The notes beneath the pieces are model-generated. The model had not been told where the DNA came from, searched no databases, and saw only the letters and a program-made list of their open reading frames with translations. Positions 28,527 through 37,598 of a DNA stretch of 64,000 bases are shown here, one piece after another. The translations under genes and the position numbers were made by a program. The stretch lies in NCBI RefSeq assembly GCF_013393325.1, contig NZ_QJRC01000088.1, positions 1-64,000 of the forward strand, in the 5' to 3' direction. The stretch comes from Pseudomonas hunanensis (GTDB lineage Bacteria > Pseudomonadota > Gammaproteobacteria > Pseudomonadales > Pseudomonadaceae). Position 1 is the first letter of the stretch. Every line of letters starts with the position of its first letter.

Positions 28527-29969
28527 TCAGCTGTGCCAGTGCCTGCCATGCCGCGCCAGTAGGCTGTTGGCCTGCTCCGGGCCGTTGTTGCCCGCCGGGT
28601 AATGGCGTGGCGCCTGAAAGTGCTCTTCCCAGCCCTTGATGATCGGGTCGACCCACGCCCAGGCCGCTTCCACTTCATCACGCCGCATGAACAGCGTCGA
28701 GTCGCCTTCCAGGATGTCCAGCAGCAGGCGTTCGTAAGCACCCCAACGACGGGTCTGGCCGAACACCTGGGCCAGGTTGAGGTCCAGGTCCACCGGCTCC
28801 AGTCGCATGCCTTTGCCGGGGCTTTTGGTCATCATGCGCAGGCTGATGCGTTCGTCCGGTTGCAGCTGGATCAACAGCTGGTTGACCTGGCCGCCGCTGA
28901 AAAGCTCATGGGGCACAGGCTTGAACTGGATGACGATCTGCGAAGTGCGCCGCGCCATGCGCTTGCCGGTGCGCAGGTAGAACGGCACGCCAGCCCAGCG
29001 CCAATTGTCGATGTGCGCCTGAACGGCCACAAAGGTTTCGGTATCGCTGTCGTTGTCCACGTCCTTTTCGAAGTAATAGGCCGGCACTTCCTGGCCACCG
29101 ATGTAGCCGGCACCGTACTGACCACGCACGGTCTTGTCCTGTACGTCCTGCCCAGTAATGGGCTTGAGGGCACGCAGGACCTTCACTTTCTCGTCGCGCA
29201 CGGCCTCGGCTTCGAACTGCGCGGGTGGCTCCATGGCCACCAGGCACAGCAGCTGCAGCAAGTGGTTCTGGAGCATGTCGCGGGTTGCCCCGGCACGGTC
29301 GTAGTACCCGCCGCGGTTCTCTACACCGAGGGTTTCGCAGGCGCTGATCTGCACATGATCGACCTGGCCGTTGCGCCACACAGGTTCAAGCAGGGCGTTG
29401 GCAAAGCGCAGCGCCATGAGGTTCTGCACGGTTTCCTTGCCCAGGTAGTGATCAATGCGAAACACCTGGGGTTCTTCGAATACGGCGCCGATCGCTTCGT
29501 TGATGGCGGTGGCCGAGTGCTGTGAATGGCCAATGGGCTTTTCCAGCACAATGCGCGCCTCGCTGTCGGCCAGCCCGGAAATACGCAAGTGGTTGGCGAT
29601 TGGCACGAACAGGGAGGGCGCGGTGGCCAGGTAGAAGACGCGGGTCAGCCCGCCAGGCTCGCCGAGGTAGCGCGCCAGGCGACCGAAGTCGGCGCTTTGC
29701 GAGGCATCCATGGGGAAGTAGTCGAGGCGCGCGGCAAAGCGTTGCCACACATCTTCGTCGAAGTCGGTGCGGGCAATCTGCGCCCGGCAATGCCGTTCTG
29801 CGAGCTTGAGGTATTCGTTACGGCTGATGTTGCGGCGGGCGAGGGCAATGATGCGTACCGCGTTGTTCAGGCGCGCCTCGCGATACAAATGGTAGAGCGC
29901 CGGAAGCAATTTGTGCAGGGCCAGGTCGCCCGTGCCACCGAACACCAGAATGTCGCAAGGAATAGTCAA
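28527..29969 (-). CDS. zwf: Glucose-6-phosphate 1-dehydrogenase
   Basis: A 480-residue cytosolic enzyme oxidising glucose-6-phosphate to 6-phosphogluconolactone and feeding the Entner-Doudoroff route. The nucleotide fold VFGGTGDLALHKLLPAL and the active-site signature RIDHYLGKE are present, with EKPIGHS before it. The start is uncertain: TTG at 29969 has GGAG upstream and gives MTIPCDIL, while GTG at 29984 adds five residues. P. putida carries three such isozymes; this one lies back-to-back with an RpiR regulator, not in the glk-edd cluster, so it fits the third paralogue. The palindrome at 30013-30029 in the divergent gap is a likely operator. Confidence 0.92.
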   Translation of the reverse strand: MTIPCDILVFGGTGDLALHKLLPALYHLYREARLNNAVRIIALARRNISRNEYLKLAERHCRAQIARTDFDEDVWQRFAARLDYFPMDASQSADFGRLARYLGEPGGLTRVFYLATAPSLFVPIANHLRISGLADSEARIVLEKPIGHSQHSATAINEAIGAVFEEPQVFRIDHYLGKETVQNLMALRFANALLEPVWRNGQVDHVQISACETLGVENRGGYYDRAGATRDMLQNHLLQLLCLVAMEPPAQFEAEAVRDEKVKVLRALKPITGQDVQDKTVRGQYGAGYIGGQEVPAYYFEKDVDNDSDTETFVAVQAHIDNWRWAGVPFYLRTGKRMARRTSQIVIQFKPVPHELFSGGQVNQLLIQLQPDERISLRMMTKSPGKGMRLEPVDLDLNLAQVFGQTRRWGAYERLLLDILEGDSTLFMRRDEVEAAWAWVDPIIKGWEEHFQAPRHYPAGNNGPEQANSLLARHGRHWHS

Positions 29970-30012
29970 ACCACCACTCTCCACGTTCGTTTAACTGGGC
30001 GGGTTGGCGTCC

Positions 30013-30029
30013 ATGTAGTATAACTACAA
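30013..30029. promoter_or_regulatory. Palindromic operator between zwf and the RpiR gene
   Basis: TGTAGT-ATA-ACTACA is a perfect inverted repeat, centred about 50 bases from both gene starts. It resembles the TTGT-N7/8-ACAA class recognised by HexR-type RpiR proteins, so the adjacent regulator is the likely ligand. The site is placed to control both genes. Confidence 0.65.
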
Positions 30030-30072
30030 GAAAGCTACAACCCGGCCAGCCGATCATAACCGAGTCCAGCCC

Positions 30073-30939
30073 GTGAATCTGTTGCAACATATCGCCCAAT
30101 CGCGCCACCTGCTGCGCAAATCGGAACTCAAAGTGGCCGACCACGTGCTGCTCGACCCGGCTGCCGTCATGCACAGCTCCATGGCCGATCTGGCGCACAG
30201 TGTGGGCATCAGCGAGCCGACCATCGTACGTTTCTGCCGGGCGATCGGTTGCTCGGGCTTCCAGGACCTGAAACTCAAGCTGGCGCAGAGCCTGGCGGCT
30301 GGGGCCAGTTTTGGCCAGTTTGCCATCCATGAAGACGACTCGGTCGCCGACTACAGCCTGAAGATCTTCGACACCACCCTGCACACCCTGATGGAAGTGC
30401 GCGAGCACCTCGACCCGCATGCGCTTCAGCAGGCGGTGAGCGCCATGGCCCAGGCACAGCGTGTCGAGTTCTATGGCTTTGGTGCCTCTGGTGCGGTGGC
30501 GGCCGATGCCCAGCACAAGTTCTTCCGCCTGCTGCTCAGTGCCGCTGCTTATTCCGACCCGCACATGCAGGCGATGTCGGCGGTAACCTTGAAGCCGGGC
30601 GATGTGGCCGTGTGTATTTCCCAGTCGGGTCGCTCCAAGGACTTGCTGATCACCGCCAACCTGGTGCGTGAGAGCGGCGCCAACCTGATTACCCTGTGCC
30701 CCAGCCAGACGCCGCTGGCCGAGCTGTCGACGGTCAACCTGGCGATCGACGTGCATGAGGACACCGAAATCTATACCCCGCTGACCTCGCGTATCGCCCA
30801 CCTTGTGGTGATTGACGTGCTGGCCATGGGCGTGGCCATGGCACGGGGCCCGAGCCTGGTCAACCACCTGAAAAGCGTGAAGCGCAGCTTGCGCAGCCTG
30901 CGTTTGTCGCCCAAGTCGATCAAGGCTACAGATGACTGA
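30073..30939 (+). CDS. RpiR-family sugar-phosphate-responsive regulator, HexR-like
   Basis: A 288-residue regulator. Residues 1-77 form the RpiR helix-turn-helix (MADLAHSVGISEPTIVRFCRAIG). Residues about 120-255 form a SIS domain (VEFYGFGASGAVAADAQHKF; VAVCISQSGRSKDLL) that binds sugar phosphates. HexR in pseudomonads represses zwf and Entner-Doudoroff genes and is released by KDPG; this close relative faces its own zwf and probably controls it. The start is GTG at 30073. The 30940-31089 gap carries a GGCCTTTAC/GTGAAAAGGCC hairpin with no U-tract. Confidence 0.88.
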   Translation: MNLLQHIAQSRHLLRKSELKVADHVLLDPAAVMHSSMADLAHSVGISEPTIVRFCRAIGCSGFQDLKLKLAQSLAAGASFGQFAIHEDDSVADYSLKIFDTTLHTLMEVREHLDPHALQQAVSAMAQAQRVEFYGFGASGAVAADAQHKFFRLLLSAAAYSDPHMQAMSAVTLKPGDVAVCISQSGRSKDLLITANLVRESGANLITLCPSQTPLAELSTVNLAIDVHEDTEIYTPLTSRIAHLVVIDVLAMGVAMARGPSLVNHLKSVKRSLRSLRLSPKSIKATDD

Positions 30940-31089
30940 ATTCAGCCTGTAATGGCCTTTACGCGAGTTCATCCGTGAAAAGGCCGGCAAAGGCGAAGCA
31001 AATTTCACTGTTTTGTCACCATTCCACAGCCAAACCGTAAACCATCAAGGCCAGTCTGAAACTCCCGCATCCTATCTGGGAGACAGGCA

Positions 31090-31308
31090 ATGGCTCGTGA
31101 CTTCGATGGTACGTACCAACCCAACGCCAAGGCTCGCAAACAGCAGGAAAAGGATCAGCGCCGCATGGAATACCGCCGCGCGATCGAAAGCTATTGCGAC
31201 CAACGTCAGCTGCTGCGCGACCTGGTGGATTACCCCGAGTTGCAAGAACTCACGGTGTGGCAGGCGTCGGCGGCAACTTCCCCGAAAAACGCTCAACAAG
31301 CGCGCTGA
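31090..31308 (+). CDS. Small basic conserved protein
   Basis: A 72-residue, highly charged helical protein (NAKARKQQEKDQRRMEYRRAIESYCDQRQLLRDLV). GGGAG lies 8-10 bases before the ATG. I assign no function. The helical basic region suggests nucleic-acid or membrane-surface contact, but no motif proves it. Its 3' end overlaps the end of the convergent LysR gene by 59 bases, so the last 19 codons are shared on opposite strands. Confidence 0.65.
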   Translation: MARDFDGTYQPNAKARKQQEKDQRRMEYRRAIESYCDQRQLLRDLVDYPELQELTVWQASAATSPKNAQQAR

Positions 31309-32212
31309 TCAACGCACGTTCGCCGCGGATGAATGCCAGAAAGGCCAAGGCCACCGGCGACTGTCGCTTGGCCTTGGACTGCACCACGCACCAGCTGCGG
31401 TACAGCGGCAGTTCCTCCACCGGTAATTCCTTCAGCACCCCGGTGGCCAGTTCCAGGTTGACTGCGTGGCGGGTGAGCAGGGCGATCCCAAGGCCGGCGA
31501 TCACGCATTCGCGCTGGGCATCGGCCGATGCAACCTCCAGGGTCTGGGTGAAATGCACGCGCTTGTCCTTGAAGTACTCTTCGCAAGCCTTGCGCGTCCC
31601 TGAACCTTGCTCACGGACCAACAGGGTATGAGGCTCCAGGTCCTGCAGGCGCAGCTGCTCGAGCTTGCACAGCGGGTGCTCGGGCGGCGCCACGGCAACG
31701 ATTGGGTTGTTGAGGAATGGCAGAAACTCCAGACCCATGTCCTGCGGCACCATCGACATGATGATCAGGTCGTCGCGGTTGTCGGAAAGACGGCGAATGG
31801 CCTGGGCGCGGTTGACCACTGTCAGGGTCAGGTTGACCTCCGGGTGACGCTGCTTGAAGGCGGCGAACAGGTGTGGCACGAAGTACTTGGCACTGGACTC
31901 GATCGCCAGCTTCAACTGACCCTGCAATGAGCCCTGCATGTCCGACAGCTGCATGTCCAGGCTCTCCAGGCGCCCGAAAATGTCGTGGCTGGCGCGTTGC
32001 AAGGCTTCGGCCGCCTCGGTGAGGTAGAGCTTCTTGCCCACATACTCGAACAGCGGCTGGCCGATCAGCTCTTCAAGCTGGCGGATCTGTAGACTAACGG
32101 CGGGTTGCGTCAGCGACATCTCTTCCGCCGCACGGCTGTAAGAACGTAAATCACACACCTCATTGAAGATCTGCAATTGACGCAAAGTCATACGCATCAA
32201 GGACTTACGCAT
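31250..32212 (-). CDS. pycR: LysR-type regulator of the pyruvate carboxylase genes
   Basis: A 320-residue LysR protein. The N-terminal winged helix (LRQLQIFNEVCDLRSYSRAAEEMSLTQPAVSLQI) is followed by a substrate-binding domain of the CbbR-like class (EPHTLLVREQGSGTRKACEEYF). The gene lies divergent from pycA and matches in position the PycR regulator of P. aeruginosa. The ATG at 32212 has an AAGGCGAGA region upstream; the frame runs eight codons further. The 190-base gap to pycA should hold its binding site, though no clear T-N11-A pair stands out. Confidence 0.85.
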   Translation of the reverse strand: MRKSLMRMTLRQLQIFNEVCDLRSYSRAAEEMSLTQPAVSLQIRQLEELIGQPLFEYVGKKLYLTEAAEALQRASHDIFGRLESLDMQLSDMQGSLQGQLKLAIESSAKYFVPHLFAAFKQRHPEVNLTLTVVNRAQAIRRLSDNRDDLIIMSMVPQDMGLEFLPFLNNPIVAVAPPEHPLCKLEQLRLQDLEPHTLLVREQGSGTRKACEEYFKDKRVHFTQTLEVASADAQRECVIAGLGIALLTRHAVNLELATGVLKELPVEELPLYRSWCVVQSKAKRQSPVALAFLAFIRGERALISALVERFSGKLPPTPATP

Positions 32213-32402
32213 TTCTTGTCTCGCCTTCGGCAACACCTTGTTACCGCACTATAAGCTTTTGCTAATACAGCCCCTAACAAATATTGATTTTTGTTTATCG
32301 ACCTACAGCGCTAGGGTGAATGTGCGACTGGCCAGCAACGCCTGGTCACGCGCCGACCGGTAGAACCGGCTCGACTGTTCCTACGGCTTTGGGAAGACTC
32401 CA

Positions 32403-33818
32403 GTGATAAAAAAAATCCTGATCGCCAACCGAGGTGAAATCGCAGTTCGGATCGTGCGTGCCTGCGCCGAGATGGGCATACGCTCGGTAGCGATCTTTTC
32501 CGACGCCGACCGGCATGCCTTGCACGTCAAGCGCGCCGACGAAGCCCACAGCATTGGTGCCGAGCCGCTGGCCGGCTACCTGAACCCGCGCAAGCTGGTG
32601 AACCTGGCTGTGGAAACCGGTTGTGATGCCCTGCACCCGGGCTATGGTTTTTTGTCGGAAAACGCTGAACTGGCAGAGATCTGCGCCGAGCGCGGGATCA
32701 AGTTCATCGGCCCGGCCGCCGACGTGATTCGCCGCATGGGCGACAAGACCGAAGCGCGCCGCACCATGATCGCCGCTGGTGTGCCGGTCACCCCTGGCAC
32801 CGAAGGCAACGTTGCCGATATTCATGAAGCCTTGAGCGAAGGCGAGCGCATCGGTTACCCGGTGATGCTCAAGGCCACCTCCGGTGGTGGCGGTCGCGGT
32901 ATTCGCCGTTGCAACAGCCGCGAAGAACTGGAACAGAACTTCCCACGGGTGATTTCCGAGGCGACCAAGGCCTTTGGTTCGGCTGAAGTGTTCCTGGAAA
33001 AGTGCATCGTCAACCCCAAGCACATCGAGGCGCAGATCCTCGGTGACAGCTTTGGCAACGTGGTTCACCTGTTCGAGCGCGACTGCTCGATCCAGCGCCG
33101 TAACCAGAAACTCATCGAAATCGCCCCAAGCCCCCAGCTCACCCCCGAGCAGCGCGCCTACATTGGCGACCTGGCAGTGCGTGCGGCCAAGGCGGTGAAC
33201 TACGAGAACGCCGGTACCGTGGAGTTTCTGCTCGCCGATGGCGAGGTGTACTTCATGGAAATGAACACCCGGGTGCAGGTGGAACACACCATCACCGAGG
33301 AAATCACCGGTATCGACATCGTCCGTGAGCAGATTCGCATAGCCTCGGGCTTGCCGCTGTCGGTCAAGCAAGAAGACATTCAGCACCGCGGTTACGCGTT
33401 GCAGTTCCGTATCAACGCCGAAGACCCGAAGAACAACTTCCTACCAAGTTTCGGCAAGATCACCCGTTACTACGCCCCCGGCGGCCCCGGCGTGCGTACC
33501 GACACGGCGATCTACACCGGCTACACCATTCCGCCGTTCTACGACTCCATGTGCCTGAAACTGGTGGTGTGGGCGTTGACCTGGGAAGAAGCCATGGACC
33601 GCGGCCTGCGGGCCCTGGACGACATGCGCGTGCAAGGTGTGAAGACCACCGCCGCGTACTACCAGGAAATCCTGCGCAATCCGGAATTCCGTAGCGGCCA
33701 GTTCAATACCAGCTTCGTCGAAAGCCACCCTGAACTGACCAACTACTCGATCAAGCGCAAACCCGAAGAGCTGGCCCTGGCCATCGCCGCCGCCATCGCC
33801 GCCCACGCAGGCCTGTGA
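32403..33818 (+). CDS. pycA: Pyruvate carboxylase subunit A (biotin carboxylase)
   Basis: A 471-residue ATP-grasp enzyme that carboxylates biotin with bicarbonate and ATP. ILIANRGEIAVRIVRA, the glycine loop KATSGGGGRGIRR, the catalytic EMNTRVQVEHTITE and RNQKLIEIAPSP are all present. It pairs with the biotin carrier/carboxyltransferase subunit encoded directly downstream to convert pyruvate to oxaloacetate. The start is GTG at 32403 with GGGAAGA upstream. The next start lies 11 bases after its stop. The gene has also been labelled accC-2 in related genomes. Confidence 0.93.
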   Translation: MIKKILIANRGEIAVRIVRACAEMGIRSVAIFSDADRHALHVKRADEAHSIGAEPLAGYLNPRKLVNLAVETGCDALHPGYGFLSENAELAEICAERGIKFIGPAADVIRRMGDKTEARRTMIAAGVPVTPGTEGNVADIHEALSEGERIGYPVMLKATSGGGGRGIRRCNSREELEQNFPRVISEATKAFGSAEVFLEKCIVNPKHIEAQILGDSFGNVVHLFERDCSIQRRNQKLIEIAPSPQLTPEQRAYIGDLAVRAAKAVNYENAGTVEFLLADGEVYFMEMNTRVQVEHTITEEITGIDIVREQIRIASGLPLSVKQEDIQHRGYALQFRINAEDPKNNFLPSFGKITRYYAPGGPGVRTDTAIYTGYTIPPFYDSMCLKLVVWALTWEEAMDRGLRALDDMRVQGVKTTAAYYQEILRNPEFRSGQFNTSFVESHPELTNYSIKRKPEELALAIAAAIAAHAGL

Positions 33819-33829
33819 GGAACCCCATA

Positions 33830-35638
33830 ATGTCCAAGAAAATTCACGTAACCGACACGATCCTGCGCGACGCCCACCAGTCCCTGCTGGCCACCCGCAT
33901 GCGTACCGAAGACATGCTGCCGATCTGCGACAAGCTCGACAAAGTCGGCTACTGGTCGCTGGAAGTCTGGGGTGGCGCCACCTTCGACGCCTGCGTGCGC
34001 TTCCTCAAGGAAGACCCGTGGGAGCGCCTGCGCAAGCTGCGTGCAGCACTGCCCAATACTCGCCTGCAAATGCTGCTGCGCGGCCAAAACCTGCTGGGTT
34101 ACCGCCACTACAGCGACGACGTGGTCAAAGCTTTCGTCGCCAAGGCTGCGGTCAACGGCATCGATGTTTTCCGTATTTTTGACGCCATGAACGACGTGCG
34201 TAACCTGCGCGTGGCCATCGAAGCGGTCAAGGCCGCCGGCAAGCACGCCCAGGGCACCATCGCCTACACCACCAGCCCGGTGCACACCATCGAAGCCTTC
34301 GTGAACCAAGCCAAGCAGATGGAAGCCATGGGTTGCGACTCGGTAGCGATCAAGGACATGGCCGGCCTGCTGACCCCATTCGCCACTGGCGAGCTGGTCA
34401 AGGCGCTGAAGGCCGAGCAGTCGCTGCCGGTGTTCATCCACTCCCACGACACCGCCGGCCTGGCGGCCATGTGCCAGCTCAAGGCTGTGGAAAACGGTGC
34501 AGACCACATCGACACCGCCATTTCCAGCTTCGCCTGGGGCACCAGCCACCCGGGTACCGAGTCGATGGTTGCCGCGCTCAAGGGCAGTGAGTTCGATACC
34601 GGCCTGGACCTGGAACTGCTGCAGGAAATCGGCCTGTACTTCTACGCCGTGCGCAAGAAGTACCACCAGTTCGAAAGCGAGTTCACCGCCGTGGACACCC
34701 GCGTGCAGGTCAACCAGGTGCCGGGCGGCATGATTTCCAACCTGGCCAACCAGTTGAAAGAGCAGGGCGCGCTCAACCGCATGAACGAAGTGCTGGCTGA
34801 GATCCCACGTGTGCGTGAAGACCTTGGTTACCCGCCGCTGGTAACGCCGACCTCGCAGATCGTCGGCACCCAGGCGTTCTTCAACGTGCTGGCCGGCGAG
34901 CGCTACAAGACCATCACCAACGAGGTGAAGCTGTACCTGCAAGGCGGTTACGGCAAGGCGCCAGGTGTGGTCAACGAGCAACTGCGCCGCCAGGCGATCG
35001 GCAGCGAAGAAGTGATCGACGTGCGCCCGGCCGACCTGCTGAAGCCGGAGATGGCCAAGCTGCGTACCGACATCGGCGCCCTGGCCCGCTGTGAAGAGGA
35101 CGTGCTGACCTTTGCCATGTTCCCGGACATTGGCCGCAAGTTCCTCGAAGAACGCGAAGCCGGCACGCTCACCCCGGAAGCCCTGCTGCCGATTCCAGAA
35201 GCTGGCGCCGTTTCTGCCCCTGGCGGTGAAGGCGTGCCGACCGAGTTCGTCATCGACGTGCACGGCGAAACCTACCGCGTCGACATCACGGGTGTGGGTG
35301 TGAAGGCCGAAGGCAAGCGCCACTTCTACCTGTCCATCGACGGCATGCCGGAAGAAGTGGTGTTCGAACCACTCAACGAATTCGTCGGCGGCGGCGGCAG
35401 CAAACGCAAGCAAGCCACCGACCCAGGCCACGTCAGCACCACCATGCCAGGCAACATCGTCGATGTGCTGGTCAAGGAAGGTGACGTGGTCAAGGCCGGT
35501 CAGGCCGTGCTGATCACCGAAGCCATGAAGATGGAGACCGAAGTGCAGGCGGCCATCGCCGGCAAGGTCGTCGCCATCCATGTGGCCAAGGGCGATCGCG
35601 TGACGCCGGGTGAAATCCTGATCGAGATCGAGGGCTGA
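33830..35638 (+). CDS. pycB: Pyruvate carboxylase subunit B (carboxyltransferase and biotin carrier)
   Basis: A 602-residue subunit. The N-terminal TIM-barrel carboxyltransferase (TDTILRDAHQSLLATRMRTEDM; the metal-binding SHDTAGLA) is followed by a PYC/OAD linker and a C-terminal biotin carrier whose EAMKMET puts biotin on K567. There are no membrane subunits of oxaloacetate decarboxylase nearby, so the forward anaplerotic reaction is expected, although the protein is often annotated oadA. GAGGAA precedes the ATG at 33830. The terminator at 35671-35699 ends the operon. Confidence 0.93.
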   Translation: MSKKIHVTDTILRDAHQSLLATRMRTEDMLPICDKLDKVGYWSLEVWGGATFDACVRFLKEDPWERLRKLRAALPNTRLQMLLRGQNLLGYRHYSDDVVKAFVAKAAVNGIDVFRIFDAMNDVRNLRVAIEAVKAAGKHAQGTIAYTTSPVHTIEAFVNQAKQMEAMGCDSVAIKDMAGLLTPFATGELVKALKAEQSLPVFIHSHDTAGLAAMCQLKAVENGADHIDTAISSFAWGTSHPGTESMVAALKGSEFDTGLDLELLQEIGLYFYAVRKKYHQFESEFTAVDTRVQVNQVPGGMISNLANQLKEQGALNRMNEVLAEIPRVREDLGYPPLVTPTSQIVGTQAFFNVLAGERYKTITNEVKLYLQGGYGKAPGVVNEQLRRQAIGSEEVIDVRPADLLKPEMAKLRTDIGALARCEEDVLTFAMFPDIGRKFLEEREAGTLTPEALLPIPEAGAVSAPGGEGVPTEFVIDVHGETYRVDITGVGVKAEGKRHFYLSIDGMPEEVVFEPLNEFVGGGGSKRKQATDPGHVSTTMPGNIVDVLVKEGDVVKAGQAVLITEAMKMETEVQAAIAGKVVAIHVAKGDRVTPGEILIEIEG

Positions 35639-35670
35639 TTCAGGCCTTCATCCACAAGCGGTTTACCTCT

Positions 35671-35699
35671 GGGGAGCGGATGCTCCCCTTTTTTTTTTG
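35671..35699 (+). terminator. Terminator of the pycAB operon
   Basis: GGGGAGC (35671-35677) pairs with GCTCCCC (35682-35688), followed by a run of ten T. It is 32 bases past the pycB stop. Confidence 0.9.
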
Positions 35700-35740
35700 C
35701 TGCATTTGATGGCCCTGTCGCCAGCAAGCCAATACAAAAA

Positions 35741-36412
35741 TCAACCGTTGCGGCACGCTTCCAATGTTTGTCGCTGCCCGCCTGGCTGCTGATTATCCTC
35801 ACCCAGCCACCGCTCGAAGCCGGCAGCCACCGCCGGCCATTCATCATCGGTAATCGAATACCAGGCCGTATCGCGGTTGTGGTCCTTCACCACCAGGTGT
35901 TTGCGGAAAACCCCTTCGTAGGTGAAGCCAAATCGCTCCGCTGCACGCTTCGAGCGGGCGTTGGCGTTATTGCATTTCCACTCCAGCCGGCGGTTGCCCA
36001 GTTCGAAGCCGAGCTTGCCCAGCAGGTACACCGCCTCGGTGCTCTTGGGCGTGCGCTGCATGGGGGCGCCGAAAGCGATATGGCCGATTTCGATTCGGCC
36101 GTGGTCGGGCACGATCGACATCAGGGTGAGGATGCCCTGGGCCTGGCCACTAGCGCGGTCGATGACGGTGTAGTACAGCGGGTCCTGGCCTGCAGCGTTG
36201 CCTTCCAGCCAGCGATCGAAGGCGGCACGTTCGGCGAATGGGCCGTAGGGCAGGTAGTCCCACAGCACTGGGTCGGAGGCTGGCCCCTGCAGTACCTCCC
36301 AGAGGTCGTTGCCATGGCGCACCGGGTCGAGCTTTTCCAGGCGGATGAAGCGGCCTTCGATTGGCTCGGCCTTGGGTGTTGCGGCGGGTTTCCAGTTCAA
36401 TGCGTCAGTCAT
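35741..36412 (-). CDS. GNAT acetyltransferase, RimJ/RimL-like
   Basis: A 223-residue acetyltransferase. RFIRLEKLDPVRHGNDLW opens the fold; IEIGHIAFGAPMQRTPKSTEAVYLL and LGNRRLEWKCNNANARSKRAAERFGFTYEG are the acetyl-CoA and alpha-4 regions of the RimJ/RimL group, which acetylate protein N-termini or small amines. The target is unknown. The ATG at 36412 was chosen by family fit (MTDALNW). It is the last of three reverse genes with 7- and 12-base gaps, so it is probably co-transcribed with a second GNAT and a PaiB-like gene. Confidence 0.83.
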   Translation of the reverse strand: MTDALNWKPAATPKAEPIEGRFIRLEKLDPVRHGNDLWEVLQGPASDPVLWDYLPYGPFAERAAFDRWLEGNAAGQDPLYYTVIDRASGQAQGILTLMSIVPDHGRIEIGHIAFGAPMQRTPKSTEAVYLLGKLGFELGNRRLEWKCNNANARSKRAAERFGFTYEGVFRKHLVVKDHNRDTAWYSITDDEWPAVAAGFERWLGEDNQQPGGQRQTLEACRNG

Positions 36413-36419
36413 ATCTGGC

Positions 36420-36866
36420 CTACAAACCTTTGCGGAATTGGATGAAGCCCGAGCGCTCGGCAACCTGCTGATACAGGCTGATGGCGGTGGCGTTGGTTTC
36501 GTGGGTCAGCCAGTGCACCTTGCTGCAGTTATCGGCCTTGGCGGTGGTGTAGACGTGTTCGATCAGTTGCCGACCGATGCCCAGGCCACGCTGCGTGCTG
36601 TCCACGTACAGGTCTTGCAGGTAGCAGGCATTCTCGATGCTCCAGTTGGAGCGATGGTAGATGAAGTTGACCATCCCCACGGCCTTGCCATCGACCCAGG
36701 CCAGTGCCGAATGGGTTGGCTCGTTAGGGTCGAGCAGGCGCTGCCAGGTGCTCTGGCTGACTTCATCGGCCAACTCGGTTTCGTAGAAGTGCAAGTAGGC
36801 CTGCCACAGGGCCTGCCAGGCGGCGTGATCTTGGGCGGTGACAGGGCGCAGGGTAACGCTAGACAT
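36420..36866 (-). CDS. GNAT acetyltransferase
   Basis: A 148-residue acetyltransferase. LRPVTAQDHAAWQALW opens the fold, YLQDLYVDSTQRGLGIGRQLIEHV carries the acetyl-CoA loop (Q-R-G-L-G-I-G), and ETNATAISLYQQVAERSGF the C-terminal part. It is close to diamine- or aminoglycoside-type GNATs, but the substrate is not assignable. It is the middle of the reverse three-gene unit. Confidence 0.85.
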   Translation of the reverse strand: MSSVTLRPVTAQDHAAWQALWQAYLHFYETELADEVSQSTWQRLLDPNEPTHSALAWVDGKAVGMVNFIYHRSNWSIENACYLQDLYVDSTQRGLGIGRQLIEHVYTTAKADNCSKVHWLTHETNATAISLYQQVAERSGFIQFRKGL

Positions 36867-36878
36867 GGGGCTATTCCT

Positions 36879-37508
36879 TCAGAGTTGGCGCATGTGCGCC
36901 GCGAGTTGGTTGTCTTGTTGATCGGTACTGGCGCTCAGGCTTTCGCACACACCGGCGATGTCTTGCTCGGAGCGGTTCTGGCTGAGCTTGCGCGCGCCTT
37001 GCAGGCGGGCGATGGGCAGGCGGACCCCGACGATGGCGCGGAGCATGCCGTCGAGGTAGTCAGCAGGGGCATCGGTGACCTTCCACGGTTCGCTGCGCCC
37101 CTGTTCGTGTCGGTCGGTCAGGCGGCTTACGATCGCCAGCAGCGGCTCGGCCTCATGGATAACATCGGCCGGGCCATAGGCGTGCACAGCCAGGTAGTTC
37201 CAGGTCGGCACCACCTTGGGGTTATCGGCCTTGCTTGGGTAGTAGCTGGGGCTGACATAGGCATCGGCGCCGGGGAACACCAGCAGCGCTTCGCCGCCTT
37301 GCTCGAGGTCTTGCCATTGGCGGTTGGCCCGGGCCAGGTGGGCATACACTGTGCCGAACTCGCCCTCAGCGGTATCGACCAGCACCGGCAGGTGCGTGGC
37401 CAGCAGGCCCTGCTCGCCGTGGCTGACCAGAACGGCCAGACGGGTGTCCAGCATGTGTTGGTGCAGGCGGGCGAGGTCGTGTTCCTGGTGGGGTTTGCTG
37501 TTGTACAT
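36879..37508 (-). CDS. FMN-binding PaiB-family protein
   Basis: A 209-residue split-barrel flavin-binding protein of the PaiB class. It opens MYNSKPHQEHDLARLHQHM, then LLATHLPVLVD, AYVSPSYYPSK and VPTWNYLAVHAYG, all diagnostic. In Bacillus PaiB is a negative regulator beside the acetyltransferase PaiA, and here too it leads an operon with acetyltransferases. GGATCC-like purines precede the ATG. It is divergent from the MocR regulator gene (90-base gap), which may control it. Confidence 0.88.
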   Translation of the reverse strand: MYNSKPHQEHDLARLHQHMLDTRLAVLVSHGEQGLLATHLPVLVDTAEGEFGTVYAHLARANRQWQDLEQGGEALLVFPGADAYVSPSYYPSKADNPKVVPTWNYLAVHAYGPADVIHEAEPLLAIVSRLTDRHEQGRSEPWKVTDAPADYLDGMLRAIVGVRLPIARLQGARKLSQNRSEQDIAGVCESLSASTDQQDNQLAAHMRQL

Positions 37509-37598
37509 GGGCGGGATCCTTGTCGAATGGCTTCATCCTAGGCAGGCTATTGGTTCTGGGTAAGAGCCATTACTGTCTGATTTGATAGGTCCAATGCC

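Noticed and set aside
33743..35581. 612-codon reverse frame opposite pycB
   Set aside because: It is the complement of a clearly conserved gene; long antisense frames are common in G+C-rich DNA, and its translation is His/Val/Gly-rich with no domain.
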